DNA of 64,000 nucleotides from Setaria digitata (lineage: Eukaryota > Nematoda > Chromadorea > Rhabditida > Setariidae): the NCBI GenBank assembly GCA_003640385.1, contig RCAB01000298.1, positions 1 to 64,000 of the forward strand, given 5' to 3'. Positions 1-11,291 of the stretch are shown one piece after another (position 1 is the first letter of the stretch; each line of letters begins with the position of its first letter). The position numbers and the translations under genes were made by a program. Below the pieces are notes generated by a model. That model did not search any database, was not told the DNA's origin, and saw only the letters and a program-made list of their open reading frames with translations.

Positions 1-339
1 CTTCTTACCCACTTATTTTGTGCTCGAAGCTATTTGCTTATACGTGCGTCATGTATTATTATAAAGGAGTGCAATCTTTTTCAGTGGCGTTGCTCGACAG
101 TTTCACAGAGTTCTTTTACCGCCTCGCAAGACAGACAGACGCATATACAAGCTGTTCCACTTAATTAACTTTGTAGCTACTGTTAAGGAATTATAATTAA
201 TAAACTTGTAACTTTAATTTAATCCCAGATTTTAGCGTGAATATTATTTCTGTACACAAGTTTGCATAATATCTTGTTCTTAACTTCTTATAAACATCTT
301 TTTTTTCAGATCTATTAAAAAGAAATGAATGACACGTGC

Positions 340-782
340 CCTTCCATAATCGTTGCAGTCGTGGTAAATTCGTACTTCGGGATCAATCGTCGAGAATTCG
401 TAAGAATTGCCTTGTAAATCAAATTTACCGCCACTATCTGTATAGCAGGAATCCATTAAATCGTCTGGATTTGGACCTGAAAATTACAAAAATGACTTGA
501 CCATAGATACTAACTTGAATAACGAATTCCGATGAGCTTGTCAGAGCTTGTCATAAACTGACTAATATTGTACTAAATTTCCAGGAAATTCACATAAAGA
601 AAGTAATTAAGAAAAGTCTAATTACCATTATCTTTATCGACCAATTTCACCAGAATACTAGAAGCTGGCTGAGAGCCGCACAAAAGTCGCCCCCTGACGT
701 GAACGCTCTGCTCTAAGAATGCATTAGCTATATGCATCATCGCAATGATAAGATAGATTCCCACTGATAATACTGAACACAT
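340..782 (-). CDS. Transthyretin-like (TTR) secreted protein, 3' end beyond window
   Basis: Exons 782-626 and 476-340; the last exon lies beyond the left edge. The 98 residues seen start with a hydrophobic signal peptide (MCSVLSVGIYLIIAMMHIANA), followed by the TTR-like signature: a G.LLCG strand, LVKLVDKDNG, then PNPDDLMD, a TDS-GG-F turn, STIDPEV and YHDCND. This is the nematode-specific TTR-52-like family of small extracellular proteins; most members have no known ligand, and one C. elegans member bridges apoptotic cells to phagocytes. Both exon lengths (157 and 137 nt) are identical to those of the complete paralogue at 2322-3230, so the two are a tandem duplication. To keep this length, exon 2 must end at CNDYGR with a GC donor (AGG|GCACGT) instead of GT. 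The alternative GT donor five bases downstream (after 336) changes the phase. An AG acceptor 4 nt before the ATG fits spliced-leader trans-splicing. Function of this member is unknown. Confidence 0.85.
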
Positions 783-2321
783 TTTACTGAAAATTTGGAA
801 CAGTATCAGCAGAAATTCATTTCACAGCTATGCTAGACCTAAACAGTTTCCTTGGATGGAACATAGCATCAAAAGCATTAGAACAGAGTAATAAGCTGGC
901 CAGGAGCATCAAAGGAAGACAGTGCATAGCACTTTTTGTATTGCCACAGTGGTCTTTTGTATTGTTATTATTTTATCTATCTATACTTTACCAACTCTAG
1001 TTAAGCTTTCATTAGTAAGTGACGAAATATTTGGACCCTTTAAATGTCTTTGGGTCCTAAAGTTTTCTTGAGAATAATTATCATTCTCAAATTCCTCTTC
1101 TGATCACTGTGCTGGAAGTTGGAAAGAGCTTCGTTCAGTTTCATTATTCTTAAAAATGATAAATTTGATTAGTTGAAAAACAGTGCTAAACAATAACAGC
1201 TGTCACTGAGAAACATTTGTGCATGATGATTCGTTTTCAAGTAGAAAAGGAAGCACCGAGTATGGGAACAAGCTTCTGGTACGGATAGAAATCTCTGAGC
1301 GAAGAGCAAAATTTGCAAAAGCATATAGACATCTCCAGTAATAGAAAATGAAGAATTTTAATTATCCCAAGACAGATGTGATGGGTTGGCTAGGCTGGGC
1401 AAATTTTGTAAACGAGAAGGAAAAAAAACCCGCCGAGAGGAGAAAGCTTGCGTATGCCGTTCAGCTTCCAAGAAATATTCCAAATGGCGACGAAAGCGAT
1501 GAAAGGAAGAGGAATGGGGATTGACAATAAATGCAAGAATGAAAGATGTGTAGTATTTGATGAAGTCTAACTAAGCCTTGATACTGTTGACGTCATGAAG
1601 TTAAAACTCAGTAAGAAGACTCACTGGACAGTAAGAGAAGTCAAGGTGAGGGGTGAAGACGTCGACGAAAAGAGTACATTGGATCGGATCGGATCGGGTT
1701 GAATGTGGGAGAGAATGAAAAGTGATTTGATCACTTCATCAGAAGCCTTTTGCACCGGACAGCTGTCAATGTTCCGTGCGTGCTGCTGTGTACCTCTGTT
1801 CTCTATGTCCCTCAGATCCTGAGGCGCTCTCTCTGTTCACTGCAGAGGCGATAGCTTTCTGGAAGCTGCTGCAGACACTCAATTTCAATCTATATCCAAC
1901 TTAACTAGTATTCAACCTTTTCCGCTGATTACAACATTAAATAATCAGAAGCCGAATGGAACACTTGATCAGCTGATGGTGGACTGGTATAAGGATGTCT
2001 TATAATTGGGTTGGAGTGTACATCTTTTGAATTCCTGACATGTTGTGGTTTCTTTGACGAATATCTTCAGATAATCCTTATCCTTGCAGTAGCGATTTCT
2101 AATGACTGTTTGATGCAGCAAAAAGTAAATATTTTATTATTAATAAGGAACTGTGAGAGAAATACCCATATTTGATAGCTTAGGAAAGATGTCGTGGAAA
2201 GTTTCATATAGTTATGTTTAGAACACTATAAAAGGCAAACAAGTTTAAAATCCAAATTTTACGATCCTTCTGCAAATTACAAATGATGGTTCTGTTATTG
2301 TTGGAGCAAAATTCGAATATG
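783..2321. other. Intergenic region between tandem TTR-like genes
   Basis: No open frame or exon of a recognisable family on either strand. It holds the upstream region of the left TTR gene and the 3' flank of the right one. A small direct repeat of GGATC units occurs around 1681-1698. Nothing else seen. Confidence 0.6.
787..788 (-). promoter_or_regulatory. Probable spliced-leader acceptor, left TTR gene
   Basis: AAATTTTCAG ends 4 nt before the start codon at 782. The distance is too short for an ordinary 5'-UTR exon preference and is typical of nematode SL trans-splicing. Confidence 0.55.
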
Positions 2322-3230
2322 CTATAGTAGGCATTCCCGCTTCTCGCCATAAAAAACCACTTCGGCATTCAAGATACCCATATCCATAATATACTGAACA
2401 TCTCCCTCATTACTGACATATTTTACTGGAATTCCCAATCGCCATTCACGATCACACGGCTAAAAACAATATCAGTTGAGGGAAACATGAAATGATAAAC
2501 ATCGAGTCATGGTGAAAATTAATGTGGTCAGTCTGATTACAAAAAAAAAAAAAAGAAAAAAACTTGGAAAATAATTTTCCTTTTAAGCTGAAAAGAATGA
2601 AGAAATGAAATCTACATACAATACCACCATCGTTGCATTTGTGACGAACGATAAGAACTGGGTCGATTGTACTCCATTCACTCTCGTTACCATGCACAAA
2701 AAAGTACCCCCTTTGATCTGTCACGTTTGTTGCCATTATATCATCTGGATCCAATCCTAAATAAATTTTTCAGTAACGAATTAAAGAGTAAATGTGACAC
2801 TGTAACCGCTGTAAGTGTAAGTGTACTATGCTTAAACAGTTTAATAAATTTGCCTTCTGGATTTTATAAATGGTTTGCAAAATTTTCGTCACCTCTGGAA
2901 ATTTCAGGAGGCTGAAAAACTTTAATTCTTCTCACTTAAGTATTTCTGAAGGCTTGCTAATTTTCGCAGTGTTTTTCTGCTTAGATAAAGTAACGAAATA
3001 TTCATACAAAGCAACTTATGTATTGATATCCGAGGAAATCAGTATGCAAATGATGATTATTGAGGGAACGTACTATCATGATCGATAAGAATTATCTGAT
3101 GATCCGATAACGGTCTTCCCTCGCACAGCAATACTCCTTGCACTGCGACACTCTGCACTCGGGACAAGGTAAACAGGGCGCTACCAGTGTTAGGCAATAT
3201 CCAGCAGAGCAGAAACCAAGTCCTCTCCAT
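2322..3230 (-). CDS. Transthyretin-like (TTR) secreted protein, complete
   Basis: Three exons: 3230-3074, 2756-2620 and 2459-2322; 143 residues. A hydrophobic N-terminus (METHIONINE at 3230, ERTWFLLCWIL...) acts as signal peptide. The TTR-like core follows: VAVQGVLLCEGRPLSD, IILIDHDRLDPDDIM, TNVTDQRGYF, STIDPVL, RHKCNDGGI, then PCDREWRLGIPVKYV and a C-terminal strand YIMDMGILNAEV ending KRECLL. The D-P-D-D motif, the two cysteines around CND...PC and the IP-KYV strand are family hallmarks. An in-frame stop lies just upstream of the ATG and an acceptor (TATTCTCAG) ends 8 nt before it, so this start is well supported. All introns are GT-AG. It is a diverged tandem paralogue of the gene to its left. 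The longer open frame that overlaps exon 1 (3092-3286) is a shadow. The product is presumably secreted; its ligand cannot be inferred. Confidence 0.92.
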
Positions 3231-3238
3231 GTCTCATC

Positions 3239-3240
3239 CT
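3239..3240 (-). promoter_or_regulatory. Probable spliced-leader acceptor, right TTR gene
   Basis: A TATTCTCAG acceptor ends 8 nt before the start codon at 3230, and an in-frame stop overlaps the retained leader. Confidence 0.55.
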
Positions 3241-4171
3241 GAGAATATGCAGGCGAAAAGAAAGCCATTTGAGCTAACAGTAGCAAGAAGTTATTTAATG
3301 CTGCGTAATCATCAAGCGAAACTAAAAATCGCTGAAGGAATTTAATGAAACAGCTATATTAAAAGTTACCTTCACTAAGGCAAAAATCCGTTCTCGATAA
3401 CTAAAAGGTTACAGTCGATATTTTAAAATTTGAATTTCAGATATCTGAGAAAAAATTCAGGAAAAAAAGTTGCCATCTCCACAAGTTGTAAAAACTGAGC
3501 CACTTATAATTACTGTATTCATGAATCTTTACAAACAAAAATGTTGACATCTTATTCATAATTCCTATTCACTTCTACTGCAGAAAAGACTGGAAGACAG
3601 CACGAGACATAAATGGTGAAACAGCTGGTACGGGAGAAAAAAGTTGGAGAACATCCCTTATTTCGGTGTTGTGAATGAAATATAAAGCGAAACATGAACC
3701 GTATTTGGTTTTCTTCAATTTAATGAGCTGAGCAATTCTTGCAGTACACAATCAAGTCCTCCGATCTCTTGTTTTTTAATATTAACTCACTTAAAGTTGT
3801 CTTTATCAGATCTACTGGACATCTCGATGAAACGTTAACATCAGTTGAAATGAAACCACTGCTCTAGGGTAAATCATTATAGGCATAGACCTTCAACAAA
3901 AGTTGCTGTAGTCTGCATCATATTATTAAGGTAGGACGATAGTCATGAGAAAATACCTACTACAAACCATCCCTTCTGCCAAAGAACATTTCAGTAATGA
4001 AAAATGAACATGCAAAGATTACAGAAAAGAAAAAACTGTGGAGCAATTTTAATAAACAATACAAATAATACGGAACAGCGCCTTCACGACAAATCTACAT
4101 CTTTATTGCATAATTAATTAGTTTAATATTTCTACTCATTCGACAAATATCATTACAGGATACTTTGAAGC

Positions 4172-4194
4172 ATATATATATATATATATATATA
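4172..4194. repeat. (TA)n microsatellite
   Basis: Uninterrupted alternating A and T in an otherwise unannotated region. Confidence 0.95.
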
Positions 4195-7100
4195 CAAATA
4201 ACTTATTGCAGTCATCGGTCGCCATCAACTAAAAATATGTATATTAATTTACTTATCCGTGTTTAGATGATCAAAGGATAAGAAAGTAGACAAAGATAAG
4301 GAATCAGGCGTTAAATCATGAGTCAAAGTTGGTAGGTTGAATGTAGTGGATTCAACTGAACTGAACACATCAGTCATCGATCGCATCATCTCATCAACCA
4401 AAGAAGCTGGAGAGAGTGAAAATGAGGCAAAGCTTGAAATAATAAGTAGACAGACGAAGAAGCAAAGAAAGAGCTAGAATGACAGGTGGAAAAATGACAC
4501 TTTTTTGAAACTGATTAGTGAGAGAAGCAAGGAAATAATTTCATGATCTCATGCCAAGGATACAAGTGCCATTGAAACCTAGCAAGAGATTGGCCAGAAG
4601 GACAGGAATACTCGATAATGCCTATCATGTGTGTGTTTCCATGGATCTGTAGAGACCACTGCATATTGTGATTTCCGCACCCTCTTTTTTCTACTGTGAA
4701 ACTAGCTCCTTATCATTCTCAATGCACTTTTCTATGGCCAGAAGTTACCCCTAATATAAAAAAAATCATTGGCTATGTATAGTGAAGTTGTGAAATCCTA
4801 TGATTACTAAACAGTTGCTAGTTTTGTTGCGGTCGAAGTGCTTTGACGTTTCTTGTAATTTGAATCTCATCAGTCATAAATTAAAAAAATTGACGTCCTT
4901 GACGTCCTAGATAGAGGTATAGATTCCTTATCATCATCGTTATCATTCATCACTTCCATGTATAATGCGCAGTCCTTCAATTTCTGTAAAGTCTCTTTCT
5001 AAACTTTTTATACAATATTCACTTCTTTTCAAGTACAAAAATTAAATTTTGCACTTCTCAGACCTATTTATTTTCTTCCAGCACCTGCCCCAACAATTTT
5101 TCAGTTTTTTTTTTTATTTTCCAGATGCTGCGCTTTTACACATGCATAAAGTTTGCAGTACCTTTTTCTACGGTGAAGTAAGGTCTAGACCCGAAAATGG
5201 AACAGTTTAAACAAAGCTGTTTGGCAAAAAAATCCAGCGATCTAGATTTTATTGTTACACAGATCTTCCAATTCGAAACAAACAGTTTCATTATTATTTT
5301 CTGCATAGAACAATTGAATATCGCAAATAACACAGTCGAAAATCATTTCTTTTAATGCTCGATTTTACTTCTAAACTTACTTCTAAGCTAAATACCGCCG
5401 CAGAAGAGGCTGAAAATATGTCTTTAAGACCAAATTACCATCAGACAGCAACGGTAAACATTATGAGCTCAAAACGATGGACAAAAAAATAAGAACAAAA
5501 AAATTTATCCACATGAAATTCACACACTATCACTTACTTTCATAAATTTACTGACAAGATGAGATGAAAGGTTTTAATAAACCACTAATTACTGGAGTGT
5601 GACTTTACTGTGAATGGGACTTAATAGGTAATTTTTTTTTTCACCAAATGAATTTGTATTTTTCATTGCATTATTGATAGAGAAGGAAAGATGGCGATTC
5701 TGCAGCTGTACATCGAAATATATCCTTAAATTGCAGGCATCAGATTCGATTAGTATCTCATGAACATCGGTAATTCAGTAAAGGCGAATATTACCATTGT
5801 CGAATGCTAGCACTAAGCAGTTTTTGTAGTAAATTGCAGTCTAGTCTATTTCAACATAATTTGATAGACATAATGCAATAGATTCTCCATCGTTCACTTA
5901 TTGCGAACATGGACTATTCGGCTGAGTATAAAATTAACTTACAAATATAACAGATTGCTGGTGATTTCGAAATCCTTCATTCATTAAAGATTTAAGACAA
6001 AGAATAAAGACTGTCTCTACTTTTTTGTGTTTTATTGAATGATTGTTTTCAGCACAATGCCACCCCTGAGTAAAATGAAAAGATAAGGAAATGGAACCAC
6101 TCGCAGCAACATGCTCTCACGGATAAGAGAGAAACGGTTGGTGCTTTGTAATCGCGAAAATATTCATCTGCAGTTCGATAAGCGTTGACTGCGAAACGTA
6201 GTAGTGCTTTTCCGGAATACTTCATTAGCCTTCAACTTCGATGTTGCTCAGAGTTGTACAGAGATGTCCTTGTTGTCTTGTTATGATTACATTTAATGAA
6301 ACGGCAAACGACAGTTAGGTCAATACCATACTCTTTTGATATTCTACGGAGTTATTGCTTGAAATGTGTATGTGTGTTCATGACCAAAAGATAGCCTTCA
6401 ACCTGCACTTCTTTTAATTTATTGATTTAAATTAAAATCTGATCTCACTCTTGCATCCCTTCACATAAACACTAGTAGTGGCGGATCCACCAGCATTGGC
6501 TGCGATATTCATTAATTAAAGAGTCGAAAACAGCCGTTCCCTTACCTTATCTTTTTACGACTCAACTTGCATGCTTGTTTGTATGAATTTCTAGCCATCT
6601 TCTTCCCCTGCATGTCAAGAACAATGTAGGATTTCTCTTAATCATCCAGCAATTCCGTCAAATGTCTTTCAGTCATTTGTCAACGGCGACCGGAAGCTCA
6701 ATATTTAGTGTAGGGAAGACGCAGCGTATTAAAGCTAGATTTCTAGTTAGTTGTACCTATCAAGTAAATTACGTCGTATCAAAACTCAAGACCTCGACTT
6801 CTGCCATGAAGCCCCCTCTCCCCCTCCGCCACTGTTCAACTTCTAACTCTGGAGAAAGACAGATAAGTTTAGTTTTAAAATAAAAGAGGTGTTCGAGCCA
6901 TAACTCCTAATTTATCAACAAATGGTAGCCGAAGTGTGGAAATGTGCAAGGTAACAACCAACGCACATTCCTGGTCGTAGGCTTCCTTCTACCCACTTTA
7001 TTGTACCATTCTTCCATTCGAAATCCTGACCATATTTAGCAAGTGTTCCACACGTCAGTCCACTTCCAAATAACCGAAAGACTGAAACTGAGCAATAACC

Positions 7101-8651
7101 TCTCAACCTCTATCCAGAACAAACTGAAGCTTCGTTTTTCGTTACAATTAGTAAGAGCATAGGAAGGCGGTGAGGCAGAAGAAAGACTAATGTCCTAGAA
7201 TTTGTAATTCACTTAGCAGATTGATTTTTCCAGTTCCATTTTCATTTGACAACCACACCCCGTTGAAACTAATTTCTGTCTCTTATCGTTTTGCGTTACT
7301 GTGTCGACTACCGACACTCACTCAGAAAGAGGTTCACCAGAATATGAGAAAAAAGAATTTTGGCTGCCCAAATTCCTTCCACATCGCCCTTCCTTCCCTG
7401 CCTCCTCAAGTGACCGTTGACGTCCTTGCTCCCTTTGTTTGGCCTGCTGGATCCTTAAGGTAAACAACTCAACTAATTTAATCTTATTGAATGAGACACA
7501 AGGCACTGCAAACCTGTTTCAGGAAAATCTGATTCTACCCATGCCAACAACGACTTTCCTGCTGCCTAATATATTAAACTGCAACAGCTTTGCAAATAAT
7601 AGTTACTGTTTATCAATTTCACGCAGGTAGAAACCGCACTGCCAACAGAAGGTAGAGGTAGAAGGACTAGGAAATAATGAAGCTTGCTCAGCACAAACGT
7701 CACTGGAATGTGAAAGATAAGAAATCCAAGCCAAATACGCAAAATCTACAAATAATTGAGATACAATCCTATAAAAAATAAAAAAATATTGTGAGAAGAC
7801 AGCTTCGAGAGTGGAAATCAAAAAAATCCCCCAAAAGAGAACATCAAAGTCCAATTCAAAGCAACTTTTGCCCTCCGTAACTTCCATAGCTTGATAACTC
7901 CGGTAAAACCGGTAAAGCACACAGTAAACATAACAGAAAAAATGAATTTACAAGGCCTATATATAAAAAGAAGTCTGTGACAGAAAAATTGTTCCTGACC
8001 TTCACCGTTTTATTATCCTCTAATTTGGTAATTTGGTGTCCAAACATTAGTACTGAATTACTCTAAGGAACTTCACAAAATATATATATATATTAGAAAT
8101 ACACCCCCATGGTGTCTGTTAACTGCTTGCAATGTGCGTTTCCGATAACTCATTAATTAATCACAAAGATTTTAATGTCTCCCTTTTTTACAATTAAAAA
8201 CAAACAGGAAACATTAATGGAGCTTCACAAAAAATTCCAATGATTATATTTCAGCTACGTGAACATAACACTTTCGAAAAGCCTTTTAAAATCAGCCACA
8301 CTTCAAATTAACACTGGAACAAAGAACTTCAATAGCCAGATTTCATGATTATTCTTAGTGCCTGTGTATTCATGAAATCTTTTTTTAAGAAAACATTTCA
8401 AATAAGAATAATAATGATCACTTACGACTACATACAAGTGAAATTTGACGAAATACCAAAAAAGTTAGAAAGAAACCATATTTTATCCAGTAATGAGTAT
8501 TTTCGGTATAATAGGGTTATCCAAAGGGTGTTTGGACAAAAAAAAAGGAAAAACAAATCATCTCATATTAGCAAATGCTCGTGGTATGATGCATTTCACA
8601 TTTTTTCCATTAAAACTAAGGCACCAACAAGCAATACAATTCTGAACGTCC

Positions 8652-9194
8652 TTATTTCTTTTTAATAACTGCTGATGCGCCTTTGCTAACTAATGGATGG
8701 CCCATATCTTTGCCGCGCAATTTTACCCCTAACGCTCGCTCCATTTTCGCCAAAATCTGCAAAAAAAAAAAAAAAAAAAAAAAAAAATAGAAAAAGACTG
8801 GATGGGAAACGGCTTCATCAACCTAGGTAAAATAATTTACGAAATGGCAATAACACAGAAACATAAATTAACGCATATTACCTGCTGATTAGGAACAGCT
8901 TTACCGTTTTCATATTCGGCTACTACTTGCGGTTTTTCATTGATATGCTGAAATGAACATATAAATAATAAATGACTACTTAGAAAGGTATCAAGATATA
9001 GGGAGCAATAAAGAAATTACTGTAGCCAAATCTTTCTGTGTCCATTCCTTCGTTTGACGAGCCTGCTGCATTACCTTTCCAAGCGTAAGCGAAACACGCT
9101 CATGATGTAATTCCTCGGTTTCTTCGTCTAATCTTCAATAAAAGTTAAATCTAGAAAACATGAAAAACTTTGGCAACACAGGACAAAAATTTTT

Positions 9195-9229
<35 letters not shown>

Positions 9230-9902
9230 ATTTATGGAAATGCAATAAACTCAGTATTTTTCGCAAGGCGGTTTGCATAAAACGTCATGAGAAAATGACC
9301 AGTTTTGTGGGACAATTAAGGAGTCAGCTAAATAATCACCAATGAGAATTCTAAAACCTTGCAGTATTTTTAGCCGCATGATGTTGTCTATTACCACCAG
9401 CCATTAGTTTTTTCGATGTTTCAATAGCTATACCACGTCGCTGTGCCGCATTCAATTCCTGCAAAGAGGATGACATAATATCTAGTCATAATAAACTTGA
9501 CCATAACAGCTTTGTAAAACGTCTCAAGTACTGCAATTATTAGTTACATCTGTGATAAGCATGTTTGCACACCATACGTGCCCGGAGATTATCATATGAA
9601 CAGTTTAAATATTCAACAATCGGAAGTGTCTCTAACATAGATGCAAAGATATCTACAAATATATAAATCAGTACGTCTTTACAGTGTTCAACCATTTTCA
9701 CCTTCAAAATATAAAATAATACGGTCATCACAAACAGTAGCGACAAGAAACATCGAGCAGCAATAAGATCTATTTACAAAATAAAAAACAAACTTAAACC
9801 TACAGCTGCTGTACGTAATGTTTTTTGAGTTGGACCCCGACGATGTAAAATTGTCACAGTGTCAGGATCGGTATCTGAATTGATCGTCCCCATTTTCGAC
9901 AT
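8652..9902 (-). CDS. mbf-1: Multiprotein bridging factor 1 (EDF1 homologue)
   Basis: Five exons: 9902-9804, 9458-9358, 9132-9021, 8947-8882, 8756-8652; 160 residues, close to the family's usual ~150. MBF1 is a nuclear and ribosome-associated coactivator that bridges bZIP/nuclear-receptor factors to TBP, and also acts on collided ribosomes. The N-terminal MBF1 domain contains [15 protein letters not shown] and [16 protein letters not shown]. The Cro/C1-type helix-turn-helix spans about residues 84-139, with [39 protein letters not shown] and [19 protein letters not shown]. The tail ends in lysines. Phase closes at all junctions. The start could be Met1 or Met4 (MSKMG); a CAG acceptor lies 29 nt upstream of Met1. 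A 27-nt A-run on the plus strand (8761-8787) is the polypyrimidine tract of the last intron. ddb-1 lies upstream on the same strand, about 1.4 kb away. Confidence 0.96.
8761..8787. repeat. A27 homopolymer
   Basis: On the transcribed minus strand this is a T-run that serves as the polypyrimidine tract of mbf-1 intron 4. Confidence 0.95.
9198..9225. repeat. T28 homopolymer in mbf-1 intron 2
   Basis: Pure T-run between mbf-1 exons 9458-9358 and 9132-9021; an A-run on the sense strand. Confidence 0.95.
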
Positions 9903-11291
9903 TTCCGAAATATTGTACAATGACAGTGAATCTGAAAGGATAAAAGAATGACAGCAACAACTCATCCCATGCAACATCTGTGAAAAGTACCTATCACATA
10001 TGCAAGATGATAATAGCTGTTTTGTAAATAAAAAGCTACATTACATCATTACATTAAACCGCTACTGCAGGCTAAAAAGATGGCAAGTATGAACCCGACA
10101 TGTCATTGAAAAATTCCAGCAATCATAAGCAACGTCAAATACACCACCTCATTTCATGCCACACCAAACATGGACTGCCACAACCTCTTCACCACACCAC
10201 CCCTACTTATCATACTGCCTGAAATCGCGGTCCGCAGCTATAAAATCCAATATCCATCGAGCATATATTGGCAGTGTCGTCGATGTTAACTAACAATGCC
10301 AATATTCCTAATTTGATAATGATACAGATATGAGACAATACCACACAACCCGCAGTCGGGAGAAAACCCACAACTCACATTTTTGATAGTATGAGTGGCA
10401 AAACTCCTGCCCAATCCAATCACAGGCTCAAATTCTATAATTGAGGTAACAATCATTAACTATGATAATCTACAAACTGATGGGTTTTATAGAATCCTCG
10501 TGATAGCAGTACGCTGAGTTAGCAGAACTTTTATCAAATCCAGAGGAAAATAAGCCAACAGTAATGGTTTCTTTTTTGAAATCAAATCCTACCACACAAA
10601 AAAAAAAACATGAAACAAGTGTATATTTACTTTCAGTAAAGCTATCACCAATCCGTGACAAAGATGATACAACTGAACGAACAGGCGACACAAGCTATCT
10701 CATAACAGAAAAATTGAAATTTGTAGTAAACAACAACAACAAATCGTACCAACTTTGAGAGAAAAAAACTACAGCTACTCAGCAAAATCTGAGAATGGAA
10801 ATGCTTTTGAACAACATAGAAAATTTTCGGAAAAAAGATAAACATAGAAGTATTTCAAAACTGCTATTGGACACGTCAATTTTAGAAAATAAATCAATAA
10901 ACAGAGAAAAAAAACTTGAATGAATAATGAGGAATTTAAGAACAATTAAATCAAGACCCCCATTAAATGACTGAATAAGAAACAGTAGTTCTCATCAGAA
11001 GCCAAGTTTTAAAAATTTATAGGACAATAAGGATGTTATTTCAAATTCAAAATTATGAAAAAAAAAACGAGACCAAGGTGGGGAACCGCAACATCGTACC
11101 AGGGCAAAAACAAGTAATCAAGAGAGCTTAAATGGTATTATATACACGGTGCATAGTGCATGACCATCAAGTTATGAATCTGAGAACTGTTTTTACAAGC
11201 TACCAAACTAGAGAGCAAACTAACTGTCATTTCTTACATAATCCTATGATTCGGCAAAAAACACTACTTAGGAGAGTAACACATATTTTCC
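9903..11291. other. Region between ddb-1 and mbf-1
   Basis: Same-strand gap of 1.4 kb between the ddb-1 stop and the mbf-1 start. A pyrimidine-rich CAG acceptor (AG at 9932-9933) precedes mbf-1 by 29 nt. No exon of a recognised family was found. The gap is wider than typical nematode operon spacing, so co-transcription is unproven. Confidence 0.5.

Larger units (their letters stand above)
3231..8651. other. 5.4-kb region without recognised gene
   Basis: Only short, unrelated open frames (all under 110 codons) occur, and none shows family motifs or splice-linked partners. The largest is 7603-7920 on the minus strand, a hydrophobic frame without homologue known to me. A (TA)n microsatellite is at 4172-4194 and a shorter one near 8081-8093. 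It includes the upstream region of the right TTR gene and the 3' flank of mbf-1. Confidence 0.5.

Noticed and set aside
1..300. Search for the third exon of the left TTR gene
   Set aside because: No frame here resembles the TTR C-terminal strand; the exon must lie beyond the left edge.
3092..3286. 64-codon cysteine-rich frame resembling a small secreted protein
   Set aside because: It is a shifted reading of exon 1 of the right TTR gene, whose own frame carries the family motif and splices in phase.
6662..7106. Short frames on both strands (73 and 63 codons)
   Set aside because: No recognisable motif or splicing context.
7603..7920. 105-codon hydrophobic minus-strand frame
   Set aside because: No family motif, no splice-linked neighbours, and T-rich composition can produce such hydrophobic frames by chance.
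10470..10845. Overlapping minus-strand frames between ddb-1 and mbf-1
   Set aside because: Unrelated compositions in different frames and no homology; probably chance.
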